DNA of 64,000 bases from Vandammella animalimorsus (GTDB taxonomy: Bacteria > Pseudomonadota > Gammaproteobacteria > Burkholderiales > Burkholderiaceae_C), in the NCBI RefSeq assembly GCF_002285265.1, contig NZ_NSJB01000001.1, positions 248,001-312,000 on the forward strand, in the 5' to 3' direction. Shown in pieces: positions 47,008 through 57,388 of this stretch. The notes beneath the pieces are model-generated. The model saw only the letters and a program-made list of their open reading frames with translations. It did not search any database and was not told the origin of the DNA. The position numbers and the translations under genes were made by a program. How positions within the stretch are numbered: position 1 is the stretch's first letter; the number at the start of each line of letters is the position of its first letter.

Positions 47008-47079
47008 TCCCTCTCACAGCCCGCTTGCGTCGGCCATGGGCCGGCGTCTGCCAGGCATCACAACAGCGTTTCGAGCACC

Positions 47080-47745
47080 ATGAAACCCAGCCACACCCTG
47101 GCCGTCGTCGATTACGGCAGCGGCAACCTGCGCTCGGTCTGGCAGGCGGCCTGCCATGCCGCGGCCGACACCGATTGGCGCGTCGTGCTCACGCGCGATC
47201 CGGCCGTGGTCGCGCAGGCCGCTCGCATCGTTCTGCCGGGGCAGGGCGCCATGGCCGACTGCATGCGCCAGCTGCACGAATCGGGCCTGCATGAGGCCGT
47301 GTTGCAGGCCGCGCGCAGCAAGCCGCTGTTTGGCGTCTGCGTGGGCATGCAAATGCTGCTGGAGCACAGCGAGGAGGGCGGCGGCACGCCGGCGCTGGGC
47401 CTGCTGCCCGGGTGCGTGCGGCGCTTTGCCCTGGATGGCCAGCGCCAGCCCGACGGCAGCCGCTTCAAGATCCCGCAAATGGGCTGGAACCGCGTGTACC
47501 GCCCACAAGAGCACGCCGAGCACCCGATGTGGGCCGGCATTGCCGATGGCAGCTGGTACTACTTCGTGCACAGCTACTACGCCCAGCTGCAGCAGCCCGA
47601 GCACTGCGCCGGCCAGGCCGACTACGGCGGCTGGTTCACCGCCGCCGTTGCGCACGAGAACCTGTTTGCCACCCAGTTCCACCCGGAGAAAAGCGCGGAT
47701 CAGGGCATTGCCCTGTACCGCAACTTTCTGCACTGGCAGCCGTGA
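47080..47745 (+). CDS. hisH: imidazole glycerol phosphate synthase, glutaminase subunit
   Basis: A 221-residue class I glutamine amidotransferase. Nucleophile Cys87 is in GVCVGMQML, the oxyanion region LPGQGAM is at 52-58, and the His/Glu pair is in FHPEKS near the C-terminus. It supplies ammonia to HisF. It lies in the order hisB-(unknown)-hisH-hisA-hisF. Confidence 0.96.
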   Translation: MKPSHTLAVVDYGSGNLRSVWQAACHAAADTDWRVVLTRDPAVVAQAARIVLPGQGAMADCMRQLHESGLHEAVLQAARSKPLFGVCVGMQMLLEHSEEGGGTPALGLLPGCVRRFALDGQRQPDGSRFKIPQMGWNRVYRPQEHAEHPMWAGIADGSWYYFVHSYYAQLQQPEHCAGQADYGGWFTAAVAHENLFATQFHPEKSADQGIALYRNFLHWQP

Positions 47746-47792
47746 GCAGCCCTTTGCCTTTTCCCCTTTCTTTTCCCCCTTCCCTCAACCCC

Positions 47793-47821
47793 GTGCGCCA
47801 GGCGCACACATCGCTTTTTTT
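47793..47821 (+). terminator. hairpin plus T7 between hisH and hisA (possible attenuator)
   Basis: GTGCG-CCAGG-CGCAC (47793-47807) is followed seven bases later by seven T (47815-47821), just 10 bases before the hisA start. A polypyrimidine tract (about 47752-47787) precedes it. The stem is short, so read-through into hisA must be frequent; it may tune distal his expression. Confidence 0.4.
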
Positions 47822-47831
47822 CTGATCTGCC

Positions 47832-48593
47832 ATGCTGTTGATCCCAGCCATTGACCTCAAAGACGGGCATTGCGTGCGCCTTGTGCAGGGCGACATGGAC
47901 CAATCGACCACCTTTGGCGAGCAGCCCCAGCTCGTGGCCCAGCGCTGGCTGGACGCGGGCGCGCGCCGCCTGCATCTGGTGGACCTCAACGGCGCCTTTG
48001 CCGGCAAGCCCAAGAACCTGGCGGCCATCAAGGCCATCCTCCAGGAAGTGGACGGCCAGGTGCCGGTGCAGCTGGGCGGCGGCATCCGCGATCTGGACAC
48101 CATTGAGCAGTACATCGACGCGGGCATCCAATACGTCATCATCGGCACGGCGGCGGTGAAGAACCCCGGCTTTTTGCGCGATGCCTGCAGCGCCTTTGGC
48201 GGCCACATCATCGTCGGCCTGGACGCCAAGGACGGCAAAGTCGCCACCGATGGCTGGAGCAAGGTCACCGGCGTGGACGTGATTGAGCTGGCCCGCAAGT
48301 TCGAGGACTACGGCGTGGAGTCCATCATCTACACCGACATTGGCCGCGACGGCATGCTCACCGGCATCAACATCGACGCCACCGTGCGCCTGGCCCAGGC
48401 CGTGGACATCCCCATCATCGCCAGCGGCGGCCTCAAGGGCATGGACGACATCGAGCGGCTGCTGCAGGTGCAGGACGAAGGCATCGAAGGCGTGATCTGC
48501 GGCCGCGCCATCTACACCGGGGATCTGGACTTCGCCAGCGCCCAGGCGCGCGTGGACGAATTCGAGGACGGCGAGGGCGATCCGGCCGAGTAA
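47832..48593 (+). CDS. hisA: ProFAR isomerase
   Basis: A 253-residue TIM-barrel isomerase (step 4). Catalytic Asp8 is in IPAIDLKDG and the second Asp in the TDIGRDGM block near residue 175. Phosphate loops at ASGG and GRAIYTG are conserved. It is followed by hisF after 43 bases. Confidence 0.97.
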   Translation: MLLIPAIDLKDGHCVRLVQGDMDQSTTFGEQPQLVAQRWLDAGARRLHLVDLNGAFAGKPKNLAAIKAILQEVDGQVPVQLGGGIRDLDTIEQYIDAGIQYVIIGTAAVKNPGFLRDACSAFGGHIIVGLDAKDGKVATDGWSKVTGVDVIELARKFEDYGVESIIYTDIGRDGMLTGINIDATVRLAQAVDIPIIASGGLKGMDDIERLLQVQDEGIEGVICGRAIYTGDLDFASAQARVDEFEDGEGDPAE

Positions 48594-48636
48594 GGCCGAT
48601 TCAGGCCGAGCACATTGAACCGACAGGAACCCAGCC

Positions 48637-49437
<801 letters not shown>

Positions 49438-49476
49438 GGGCGGCGGCCGCCAATCCATGATCGAGAAAGTCAACGA

Positions 49477-49935
49477 ATGAGCGCCAGCAACGCCCCGGAT
49501 GAAGCCACAACCGCCCCTGCCAGCGACGACGCCTGGCTGGACGCCATCGCCTGGGACGCCAACGGCCTGGTGCCGGCCATCGCGCAGGAGAAAGACACGG
49601 GCGACATCCTCATGCTCGCCTGGATGAACCGCGAAGCCCTGCGCCAGACGGCGCAAAAAGGCCAGGCCGTTTACTACAGCCGCTCGCGCGGCAAGCTCTG
49701 GCACAAGGGCGAGGAATCGGGCCACTTCCAGACCGTGCACGCCATCCGCACCGACTGCGACAACGACGTCATCTTGCTGACCATCACCCAGCACGGCCAC
49801 CAGCCCTCCATCGCCTGCCACACCGGGCGCCACAGCTGCTTTTACCAGCGGCTGGAAAACTCCGCCTCGCCCGCCCCGCAGTGGCAGGCCGCCGAGCCTG
49901 TGCTGAAAGACCCGCAGCGCATTTACAAGCCATAG
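49477..49935 (+). CDS. hisI: phosphoribosyl-AMP cyclohydrolase
   Basis: A 152-residue zinc enzyme (step 3). The zinc ligands lie in [15 protein letters not shown] and SCFY. The N-terminal 20 residues are a non-conserved extension. It is separate from HisE, as in other betaproteobacteria. The stop is eight bases before hisE. Confidence 0.95.
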   Translation: MSASNAPDEATTAPASDDAWLDAIAWDANGLVPAIAQEKDTGDILMLAWMNREALRQTAQKGQAVYYSRSRGKLWHKGEESGHFQTVHAIRTDCDNDVILLTITQHGHQPSIACHTGRHSCFYQRLENSASPAPQWQAAEPVLKDPQRIYKP

Positions 49936-49943
49936 GCCACACC

Positions 49944-50312
49944 ATGACCGACACCCCATCCGCAGACGCTTTGTTTGCCCATCTGGCCGAAGTGTTCCAA
50001 TCGCGCAAACCCCAGCGCGGCGGCGACCCCGAGCGCAGCTACGTCGCGCGCCTGCTGGCCGAAGGCAAGGCGCCCGACGCCTTTCTGAAAAAAATCGGTG
50101 AGGAGGCCGCCGAGGTCGTCATGGCCGCCAAGGATGTGGCCAGCGGCGCCAAGCCGCAGCAGGCGCTGGTCTACGAAGTGGCCGACCTGTGGTTCCACAC
50201 CCTGGTGGCGCTGGCGCACTTCGATCTGGACGCCAGCGACGTATTGCGCGAGCTGGCGCGGCGCGAAGGCCTCAGCGGCCTGGCCGAGAAGGCCGCCCGC
50301 GCGCAGGGCTGA
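49944..50312 (+). CDS. hisE: phosphoribosyl-ATP pyrophosphatase
   Basis: A 122-residue all-alpha NTP pyrophosphatase (step 2) with the metal-binding [14 protein letters not shown] motif and the EVADLWFH helix. The start ATG 49944 is preferred to an open extension that overlaps hisI. It is the last his gene of the cluster. Confidence 0.95.
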   Translation: MTDTPSADALFAHLAEVFQSRKPQRGGDPERSYVARLLAEGKAPDAFLKKIGEEAAEVVMAAKDVASGAKPQQALVYEVADLWFHTLVALAHFDLDASDVLRELARREGLSGLAEKAARAQG

Positions 50313-50381
50313 AACAGCGCTGAAACAGGGCCGAAGCAGTGCGCCTGCGCCCCATTGACTTTTTCCAAGGAAGCAACTCAC

Positions 50382-50924
50382 ATGGCATCCATCTTGCTCT
50401 TCAACGCCAGCAACAGCTCCCAATCCATTCACGACAAGGTGCTCGATGCCGTGCAGCAATTGCTGCAGGCCCAGGGCCAGCAGCCCATCGAGCGCCAAAG
50501 CATGCGCGACTACGAGCTGCCCCTGCTGAGCCTGGACCGCGAGCGCGAACAAGGCTACCCCGAGCCGGCCCAGGCCTTCTACGCGCTGTTGGCAGCGCAC
50601 GAGGCGCTGGCCATTGCCTGCCCGGAGCACAACGGCTCCGTGCCGGCGGCGTTCAAGAACCTGCTGGACTGGACTTCGCGCTACGCCCGCCACCAGCCCA
50701 ACAAGATGTTCGAGGGCAGGCAGGTGCTGCTGCTGAGCACCTCGGGCGGCGCAAACGGCGGCGCCAGCAACCTGGCCCATCTGGCCAAGCTGCTGCCCTG
50801 GCAGGGCGCTGCCAAGGTCGTTACCTGCAGCCTGGGCGGCTTTTACGAGCGCTTCCCCGATGGCCAGCCCAATGAGGCCACGCGCGAGGAGCTGCAGCAG
50901 GCCGTGCAGCAATGGCTGGCATGA
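50382..50924 (+). CDS. NADPH-dependent FMN reductase-like flavodoxin-fold protein
   Basis: A 180-residue protein of the NADPH-FMN reductase fold: an N-terminal beta strand and phosphate loop (LFNASNSSQS), a middle PEHNGSVPAAFKNLLDW (family motif PEYNGS.P..LK..ID) and a LLSTSGGANGG. AAGGAAG precedes ATG 50382. It lies 69 bases after hisE and may be transcribed with it. Related gene clusters often have HIT here instead; the substrate is unknown. Confidence 0.9.
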   Translation: MASILLFNASNSSQSIHDKVLDAVQQLLQAQGQQPIERQSMRDYELPLLSLDREREQGYPEPAQAFYALLAAHEALAIACPEHNGSVPAAFKNLLDWTSRYARHQPNKMFEGRQVLLLSTSGGANGGASNLAHLAKLLPWQGAAKVVTCSLGGFYERFPDGQPNEATREELQQAVQQWLA

Positions 50925-51278
50925 CGTCACTGGCGCGGCTTTGCCGCTGCCAATAAGAAGGGCCCGGGGCAAGGCCGGCACGCATTGCGGCGCCGCCGCG
51001 TGCATCTGCGGATTCGGGCGTTCTGCGCCGCCCCTCGCAAATCCCGCCCCGATCCGCAGCGCACACCGGATTTCTGGGCCATGCAAGCCTTCCCCAGCCC
51101 AGCACTCGGCATCTGCCCTTCGCAGCCTGTGCCCGCCCATAATGGCCCTGGGAAAGTCTGCACAAGACGGCAGCGCCTACAGGGCCGCTGGCTTCTGTGC
51201 AAACCTTTGCCCCCTGGCGGGCCGCGCTGCCGTGGCGCGGCCCGTGTTGCTGTGTTTTTTTGACAGAAAGGTCATGCC
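50925..51278. other. 354-bp intergenic region with leader hairpin before the zinc ADH
   Basis: It holds a CATAAT at 51136-51141 that might be a -10, and near its end the hairpin GGGCCGCGC/GCGCGGCCC (51219-51227 and 51235-51243), followed after 11 bases by T7 (51255-51261). The hairpin lies in the probable leader of the ADH gene. No ORF of interest. Confidence 0.35.
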
Positions 51279-52376
51279 ATGCCAGCCATGATGAAAGCCG
51301 CCGTGTTCGTCGAGCCCGGGCGCATCGAAGTGGTCGATAAACCCATCCCGGACGTGGGCCCCAACGATGCCCTGATCCGCATCACGACCACCACCATCTG
51401 CGGCACCGATGTGCACATCCTCAAGGGCGAATACCCGGTCGAGAAGGGCCTGACCGTCGGCCACGAGCCGGTGGGCGTGATCGAAAAGCTCGGCAGCGCC
51501 GTCAAGGGCTACCGCGAAGGCCAGCGCGTCATCGCCGGCGCCATCTGCCCGAACTTCAACTCCTACGCCGCGCAGGATGGCGTGCCCTCGCAGGATGGCA
51601 GCTACCTCGCAGCTAGCGGCCGCTGCGGCTGCCACGGCTACAAGCTCACCGCCGGTTGGCGTTTTGGCAATTTGATCGACGGCACCCAAGCCGAATACGT
51701 GCTGGTGCCCGATGCCGAGGGCAACCTCGCGCCCGTGCCCGACGGCCTGAGCGACGAGCAGGTGCTGATGTGCCCGGACATCATGTCCACCGGCTTTGTC
51801 GGCGCCGAGAACGCCAACATCCGCATTGGCGACACCGTGGCCGTGATCGCCCAGGGCCCCATCGGCCTGTGCGCCACGGCTGGCGCGCGCCTGAAGGGCG
51901 CCACGACCATCATCGCCATCGACGGCAACGACGAGCGCCTGGCCGTGGCCAAGCGCATGGGCGCGGACGTGACGCTGAACTTCCGCAAACTGGACGTGGT
52001 GGAAGAGGTGCTCAAGCTCACTGGCGGGCGCGGCGTGGATTCGGCCATCGAGGCGCTAGGCCTGCAAACCACCTTCGAGCAGGCGCTGCGCATGCTCAAG
52101 CCCGGCGGCACGCTCTCCAGCCTGGGCGTGTACTCCGAAGACCTGCGCATTCCATTGGGGCCATTCGGCGCCGGCTTGGGCGACCACAAGATCAACACCG
52201 CCCTGTGCCCTGGCGGCAAGGAGCGCATGCGCCGCCTGATGGCGGTGATCGAATCGGGCCGCGTGGATCTCAGCCCGCTGGTGACGCACACGCGCAAGCT
52301 CGAAGACATCGCCGAGGCTTACGATCTGTTCATGCACCAGCGCGATGGTGTGCTGAAGATCGCCATCAAGCCCTGA
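51279..52376 (+). CDS. zinc-dependent alcohol dehydrogenase, secondary-alcohol type
   Basis: A 365-residue MDR-family dehydrogenase. Catalytic zinc ligands match the Clostridium beijerinckii-type enzyme: Cys41 (TICGTDVH), His62 with Glu63 (GHEPVG) and Asp167 (CPDIMSTG). The four-Cys structural zinc site is not complete. The coenzyme loop AQGPIGL is followed by IAIDGND, an acidic residue that favours NAD+. AGAAAGG is seven bases before ATG 51279. It probably oxidises a secondary alcohol or reduces a ketone. It has its own terminator. Confidence 0.9.
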   Translation: MPAMMKAAVFVEPGRIEVVDKPIPDVGPNDALIRITTTTICGTDVHILKGEYPVEKGLTVGHEPVGVIEKLGSAVKGYREGQRVIAGAICPNFNSYAAQDGVPSQDGSYLAASGRCGCHGYKLTAGWRFGNLIDGTQAEYVLVPDAEGNLAPVPDGLSDEQVLMCPDIMSTGFVGAENANIRIGDTVAVIAQGPIGLCATAGARLKGATTIIAIDGNDERLAVAKRMGADVTLNFRKLDVVEEVLKLTGGRGVDSAIEALGLQTTFEQALRMLKPGGTLSSLGVYSEDLRIPLGPFGAGLGDHKINTALCPGGKERMRRLMAVIESGRVDLSPLVTHTRKLEDIAEAYDLFMHQRDGVLKIAIKP

Positions 52377-52432
52377 CGTCAGCCAGTCAGCAAGTTTGGA
52401 CGCGCGCTTTGCGGCGCGCGGCGCACAACCAG

Positions 52433-52457
52433 CAAAGGGCCCGATTCGGGCCCTTTT
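52433..52457 (+). terminator. terminator after the zinc ADH gene
   Basis: AAAGGGCCCG (52434-52443), ATT loop, CGGGCCCTTT (52447-52456), then T. It lies 57 bases after the stop. Confidence 0.85.
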
Positions 52458-52502
52458 GGCATGGCAGGCGTGGTGTGAACCTGTGCTTTTGCGCGGGCTT
52501 TC

Positions 52503-52666
52503 AGAGCCTGTTCAAAATCTCGGCGCGAGTGGGCAAGAAGCGGTTTGGGGTGGGCTGCAAGGCGCAAAACGCAGCCATAGCTGGGGCTATGGCGAGGCTT
52601 TGCGGGCGCAGCAGAGCGCCCAAATCCGCGCTCTTGACTGCCGTGCAAAGATTTTGAACAGGCTCT
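52503..52666. mobile_element. MITE-like element, repeat family 2, copy 2
   Basis: 164 bp with the same 18-bp terminal inverted repeats and internal hairpin as 29643-29805, differing at only a few positions. The right end abuts the pncC stop codon; the flanking TCA on both sides (a possible 3-bp target duplication) supplies part of that stop. Confidence 0.85.
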
Positions 52667-53151
52667 CAGAACTCCAGCAGCCGCGCCAGGGCGTGGCGCA
52701 TGGCGGCCTGGCGGATGGCAGGGCGGTCGCCTTCGAACTGGCAGCGCTGGGCCTGCAAGGTCTGGCCGTTGCCCCAGGCGAACCAGACCGTGCCCACGGG
52801 CTTGCCGGGGCTGCCGCCATCGGGGCCGGCGATGCCGGTGATGGCCACGCTCAGCTGGGCCGGGGCATGGGTCAGCGCGCCGTGCGCCATGGCCAGGGCG
52901 ACGGCCTGGCTGACTGCGCCTTCGCGCTCGATCAAGGCCGCAGGCACGCCCAGCAGTTGCTGCTTGGCGGCGTTGGAGTAGGTCACCAAGCCGCGCTCGA
53001 ACCAGCGGCTGGAGCCGGGCAGCTCGGTACAGGCCGCGGCCAGCAGGCCGCCGGTGCAGCTCTCGGCCGTGACCAGCATGCGGCCGCTGCGCAGCAGGTG
53101 CTCGGCCAGGGCCTGCAGTTGCTCGTGCAAGGTGGGGGCGGTGGCGTCCAT
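52666..53151 (-). CDS. pncC: nicotinamide-nucleotide amidohydrolase (CinA C-terminal family)
   Basis: A 161-residue PncC that deamidates nicotinamide mononucleotide to NaMN in NAD salvage. The active-site motif TAESCTGG is at 28-35, with YSNAAKQ and AITGIAGPDGG following. It is a single-domain CinA. It lies 60 bases downstream of pgpA. Its stop codon is immediately followed by a MITE-like repeat. Confidence 0.95.
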   Translation of the reverse strand: MDATAPTLHEQLQALAEHLLRSGRMLVTAESCTGGLLAAACTELPGSSRWFERGLVTYSNAAKQQLLGVPAALIEREGAVSQAVALAMAHGALTHAPAQLSVAITGIAGPDGGSPGKPVGTVWFAWGNGQTLQAQRCQFEGDRPAIRQAAMRHALARLLEF

Positions 53152-53211
53152 GGCGTCGGGCTCGGCTCAGAAGTCAAAACATCAGGGGGCAAAGCCAGCG
53201 TCAAACCAGCG

Positions 53212-53733
53212 TCAAAACCAGTGCACGCCCAGCGCCAGCACCAGCAGGGTGCAGAAGGCGGCGACCAGATCGTCCCACAGGATGCCCCAGGCGCCGCGCC
53301 AGCCCTGGCCCTTGAAAGCCCGGTCGGCCCAGCGCACGGGATGGGGCTTGACGATGTCGAAGAAGCGAAACAGCCCGAAGGCCAGCAGTTGCAGCCAGAA
53401 GCTGCTGGGGCCCAGCACCCAGAGCACCAGCCAGAAGGCCAGGACTTCGTCCCAGACGATGCAGCCCGGGTCCTCGCTGCCGAGCATGCGGGCGGTGCGC
53501 TCGCAGGCCCACCAGCCGATGAGCAGGGCCGCCACGAAGAACCAGGCCAGCAGGGCATCGGGCGCACGCGAGAGCAGCAGCGCATAACTCAGCCAGGCCG
53601 CCAACGTGCCCATGGTGCCTGGTGAGATGGGGATGCGCCCGCAGCCCAGGCCCAGCGCAATGGCGCGCGCCAGGCGCGAGTTCAGCTTGTCGCCAAGGGG
53701 AAACGAGGAGGCGGTGCGGGACGTGGAAGGCAT
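53212..53733 (-). CDS. pgpA: phosphatidylglycerophosphatase A
   Basis: A 173-residue membrane enzyme converting phosphatidylglycerophosphate to phosphatidylglycerol. Family marks are SPGTMGTLAAW and the acidic block DPGCIVWDEVLAFW, with FRFFDIVKPHPVRWAD after it. The start at 53733 gives the right length. pgpA-pncC adjacency is common, usually with thiL, which is absent here. It is divergent from the acyl-CoA ligase gene. Confidence 0.95.
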   Translation of the reverse strand: MPSTSRTASSFPLGDKLNSRLARAIALGLGCGRIPISPGTMGTLAAWLSYALLLSRAPDALLAWFFVAALLIGWWACERTARMLGSEDPGCIVWDEVLAFWLVLWVLGPSSFWLQLLAFGLFRFFDIVKPHPVRWADRAFKGQGWRGAWGILWDDLVAAFCTLLVLALGVHWF

Positions 53734-53917
53734 GACAATAGGCGCCGGAATGTACAGGCCACCGATGGTAGCGGCAAATGCTGCCCGGACTATGTTGCCC
53801 GGGCTGCTGGTGCACCATGCGGGCATGGCCCTCTGGCTATGATTTACCGTGTCTCCCCGCCTTGCGGCGCAGGGTGCAGGGAGCGCAGCCACAACAATGA
53901 TGAAAGGAGTCACAGCA

Positions 53918-55594
53918 ATGAACCAGCACCAGCGCCCTTGGTTGGATGCCTACCCCCCTGGCGTGCCCGCCGAGATTGACCCGGATCAGTACCAGTCGCT
54001 CAATCAGCTCATCGACGAGAGCATGCAGAACTTCCGCGACAAGGCCTGCTACAGCTACATGGGCAAGGAGTTCAGCTTTGCCCAGATTGATGCCCAAAGC
54101 GCGGCCTTTGCCGCCTACTTGCAGGGCCTGGGGCTGAAAAAGGGCGACCGCGTGGCGGTGATGATGCCCAATGTGGTGCAGTACCCGGTGGCGGTGATCG
54201 GCGTGCTGCGCGCCGGGCTGGTGCTGGTCAACGTCAACCCGTTGTACACGGCGCGCGAGCTGGAGCACCAGCTCAATGACTCGGGTGCGACGGCCATCGT
54301 CATCATCGAAAACTTCGCGCAAACCCTGCAGCAGTGTCTGACCAAGACGCCCGTCAAGCACATCGTGCTCACCAGCATGGGCGACAGCCTGGGCCTGCTC
54401 AAGGGTGCGCTGGTCAATTACGTGGTGCGCAACGTCAAAAAGCTGGTGCCGGCTTTCGATCTGCCCGGTGCGGTGCGCTTCAACGAGGCGTTGCGCATCG
54501 GTCAGGGCCGCACGCTGGCGCCGGTGGCCGTGCAGTCCAGCGACATCGCCGTGCTGCAGTACACCGGCGGCACCACTGGCGTGAGCAAAGGCGCCGTGCT
54601 CACGCACCGCAACATCATTGCCAACATCCTGCAATCGGCCGTTTGGAACGAGCCGGTCATGGGGCTGATCCCCAAGGAGCAGCAACCCACCCTGGTGTGC
54701 GCGCTGCCGCTCTACCACATCTTCGCCTTCACGGTGAACATGATGCTGGGCCTGCGCAACGGTTCGAAGAACATCCTGCTGCCCAACCCGCGCGATCTGG
54801 ACAGCGTGCTCAAGGAGCTGGCCAAGCACACCTTCCACTCCTTCCCGGCCGTCAACACCTTGTTCAACGGCCTGCTGCACCACCCGGGCTTCAACACCGT
54901 GGACTGGAGCAATCTGAAGATGTCCCTGGGCGGCGGCATGGCTGTGCAGGGTGCGGTGGCCAAACTCTGGCTGGAGAAGACCGGCAGCCCGATCTGCGAG
55001 GGCTATGGCCTCTCGGAGACCAGCCCCTGCGCGACCTGCAATCCGGTGACCAACCGCGAGTTCAACGGCACCATCGGCCTGCCGCTGCCCAGCACCGAGA
55101 TCAAGTGCCTGGACGATGAGGGCAATGAAGTGCCGCTGGGCACGCCCGGCGAGATCGCCATCAAGGGCCCGCAGGTCATGCAAGGCTATTGGCAGCGCCC
55201 GGACGAGACTGCCAAGGTCATGACCGCCGATGGGTTCTTTCGCTCCGGCGACATCGGCGTCATGAACGAGCAAGGCTATGTGCGCATCGTCGATCGCAAG
55301 AAGGACATGGTGTTGGTCAGCGGCTTCAACGTCTTCCCCAACGAGGTCGAGGACGTGATCGCCATGATGCCTGGCGTGCTCGAATGCGCCGTGGTCGGCG
55401 TGCCCGACGAGAAAACCGGCGAGGCCATCAAGCTGGTCATCGTCAAGCGCGAGCCCGGCCTGAGCGAGGAGGCTGTGCGCGACTACGCCAAGCACAACCT
55501 CACCAACTACAAGCGCCCCAAGCACGTGGAGTTTCGCGATTCTTTGCCCAAGACCCCGGTGGGCAAGATCCTGCGCCGCGAGCTGCGCGACTGA
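53918..55594 (+). CDS. fadD: long-chain fatty acid-CoA ligase
   Basis: A 558-residue adenylate-forming enzyme that activates fatty acids with ATP and CoA. The AMP-binding P-loop YTGGTTGVSKGA, the GYGLSETSP motif, the FACS signature around SGFNVFPNEVEDV and the catalytic Lys in PVGKILRREL are all present. Length fits FadD (561 in E. coli). AAGGAG eight bases upstream supports ATG 53918. It is monocistronic by spacing; ppsR follows 119 bases later. Confidence 0.95.
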   Translation: MNQHQRPWLDAYPPGVPAEIDPDQYQSLNQLIDESMQNFRDKACYSYMGKEFSFAQIDAQSAAFAAYLQGLGLKKGDRVAVMMPNVVQYPVAVIGVLRAGLVLVNVNPLYTARELEHQLNDSGATAIVIIENFAQTLQQCLTKTPVKHIVLTSMGDSLGLLKGALVNYVVRNVKKLVPAFDLPGAVRFNEALRIGQGRTLAPVAVQSSDIAVLQYTGGTTGVSKGAVLTHRNIIANILQSAVWNEPVMGLIPKEQQPTLVCALPLYHIFAFTVNMMLGLRNGSKNILLPNPRDLDSVLKELAKHTFHSFPAVNTLFNGLLHHPGFNTVDWSNLKMSLGGGMAVQGAVAKLWLEKTGSPICEGYGLSETSPCATCNPVTNREFNGTIGLPLPSTEIKCLDDEGNEVPLGTPGEIAIKGPQVMQGYWQRPDETAKVMTADGFFRSGDIGVMNEQGYVRIVDRKKDMVLVSGFNVFPNEVEDVIAMMPGVLECAVVGVPDEKTGEAIKLVIVKREPGLSEEAVRDYAKHNLTNYKRPKHVEFRDSLPKTPVGKILRRELRD

Positions 55595-55713
55595 CAGCTG
55601 CCGCCCGGCGCGGCGATTGCGCAGCCGCCGGGCGTGGCGCGCGGGGGCGGAAAGTGCATAACACGTTCTATGATCGCGCTTTCTTTGTGTCTTTGTGACT
55701 TGCACGCGTGACC

Positions 55714-56538
55714 ATGCCCAACCGCACTGCTTATTTCGTCTCCGATGGCACAGGCATTACTGCCGAGGCCTTTGGCAATGCCATCCTGGCGCAGTTCGAC
55801 CTGAATGTGCGCAAGCAGCGCCTGCCATTCGTCGATACGGTGGACAAGGCCCACCAGGCCATCCGGCAGATCAACCACAGCCTGGAGTTGGAGAACAAAA
55901 AGCCCATCGTCTTCACGACGCTGGTCAACCCCGATGTGCAGGCGGTGTTCGCGCAGCACTGCAAGGGCATGGTGATGGACATGTTCGGCAGCTTCGTGCA
56001 GCCGCTCGAAGATGAGCTGGGCGCCAAGTCGCACCACCGCGTAGGGCGCTTTACCGACATCAGCAAGAGCAAGGAATACTCCGACCGCATGGAGGCCATC
56101 AACTACACGCTGGCGCACGACGATGGCCAGTCCAACATGGACTTGCAAAGCGCTGACGTGATCCTGGTGGGCGTCAGCCGCAGCGGCAAAACGCCTACCA
56201 GCCTGTACCTGGCCATGCAGTATGGGCTGAAGGTGGCCAACTACCCGCTGATCCCGGAGGACTTCGAGCGCCAGCAACTGCCGCCGGCGCTGGTGCCGCT
56301 GAAGAAGAAGCTCTTTGGCCTGACCATCCAGCCCGAGCGCCTGAGCGAGATCCGCAACGAGCGCCGCCCAGGCTCGCGCTATGCCAGCCTGGCCAATTGC
56401 CGCATGGAAGTCAGCGAGGCCGAGAGCATGATGCGCCGCGCCGGCGTGGCCTGGCTTTCGACCACGACCAAATCCATCGAGGAAATCTCCACGACCATCT
56501 TGCAGGAGCTGATGCCCGAGCGCCTGGCCGGGCGCTGA
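55714..56538 (+). CDS. ppsR: phosphoenolpyruvate synthase regulatory protein (PSRP)
   Basis: A 274-residue DUF299 bifunctional kinase/pyrophosphorylase that inactivates and reactivates PEP synthase by phosphorylation of a Thr. The N-terminus YFVSDGTGITAEAFG, the P-loop-like GVSRSGKTPTS and the PLIPEDFE block are diagnostic. A GTG two codons upstream (55708) could also start translation. ppsA, usually divergent from it, is not in the window. It is convergent with dnaQ. Confidence 0.95.
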   Translation: MPNRTAYFVSDGTGITAEAFGNAILAQFDLNVRKQRLPFVDTVDKAHQAIRQINHSLELENKKPIVFTTLVNPDVQAVFAQHCKGMVMDMFGSFVQPLEDELGAKSHHRVGRFTDISKSKEYSDRMEAINYTLAHDDGQSNMDLQSADVILVGVSRSGKTPTSLYLAMQYGLKVANYPLIPEDFERQQLPPALVPLKKKLFGLTIQPERLSEIRNERRPGSRYASLANCRMEVSEAESMMRRAGVAWLSTTTKSIEEISTTILQELMPERLAGR

Positions 56539-56568
56539 TGCCCACGGCGCTGCGCTGGCAAGAAAGCC

Positions 56569-57291
56569 TCAATGCACGGGCGCTTGGGCCTGGCGCCACA
56601 CAGTCTTGCCGTCGCTGTCCTTGTCGATGCCTTGCAGCACGGCCTCGTGCTCGGCCAGCTCGCGCTCGCTGGCGTTGAGCACCAGCAGCTGCAACTGGCT
56701 GAAATCCACGCGCACCTGGCTGTCTTGCTCCGGGCTGTCCTGCTCTTGCACGGTATCTTCGGTCAGCAGCGCGTTCTGCCCGCGCGTGAGATGCAGATAA
56801 ACCTGGGCCAGCAGCTCCGAATCCAGCAGCGCGCCGTGCAGCGTGCGGTTGGATTTGTCGATCTCGAAGCGGTCGCACAGCGCATCAAGCGAATTGCGCT
56901 TGCCGGGGAAGGCTTCGCGCGCCAGCAGCAGGCTGTCGGTGATGGCGCTGACGTAAGTGCTCAGCGCGGGCTTGCCCAGCAGCTTGAGCTCGTTGTCCAG
57001 AAAGCCCACGTCGAACGCAGCGTTGTGGATGATGATCTCCGCATCGCGCACGAAGTCCAGGAACTGCTCGACGCATTCGTCAAAGCGCGGTTTGTCGCTG
57101 AGGAATTCGCGCGTGATGCCGTGCACGCGCAGCGCATCGGGGTGGCTGTCGCGATCGACCTTGAAGTAATAGTGCAAATGCCGCCCGGTGAGCTGGCGGT
57201 TTTGCAGTTCCACGCAGGCCAGTTCGATGACCCGGTCGCCCTCGGCCACCGACAGGCCGGTGGTTTCGGTGTCCATGATGATTTGACGCAT
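56569..57291 (-). CDS. dnaQ: DNA polymerase III epsilon subunit (proofreading exonuclease)
   Basis: A 240-residue DEDDh 3'-5' exonuclease. Exo I is DTETTG (7-12), Exo II HNAAFDVGFLDNEL, and Exo III includes the catalytic His in LHGALLDSELLAQVY. The C-terminal tail contains the polymerase alpha binding segment. ATG 57291 restores the canonical MRQIIMDTETTG; the open frame upstream is spurious. It is divergent from coaBC, 97 bases apart. Confidence 0.96.
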   Translation of the reverse strand: MRQIIMDTETTGLSVAEGDRVIELACVELQNRQLTGRHLHYYFKVDRDSHPDALRVHGITREFLSDKPRFDECVEQFLDFVRDAEIIIHNAAFDVGFLDNELKLLGKPALSTYVSAITDSLLLAREAFPGKRNSLDALCDRFEIDKSNRTLHGALLDSELLAQVYLHLTRGQNALLTEDTVQEQDSPEQDSQVRVDFSQLQLLVLNASERELAEHEAVLQGIDKDSDGKTVWRQAQAPVH

Positions 57292-57388
57292 AGGCACAAT
57301 CGCGGCAAAAACCGCCAGCGTAGCACCATCTGCCGCCCCATCGGCGGCAAAATGCGGCGCTTGTGCCATTTCTCTCATCTGCCTTGCC

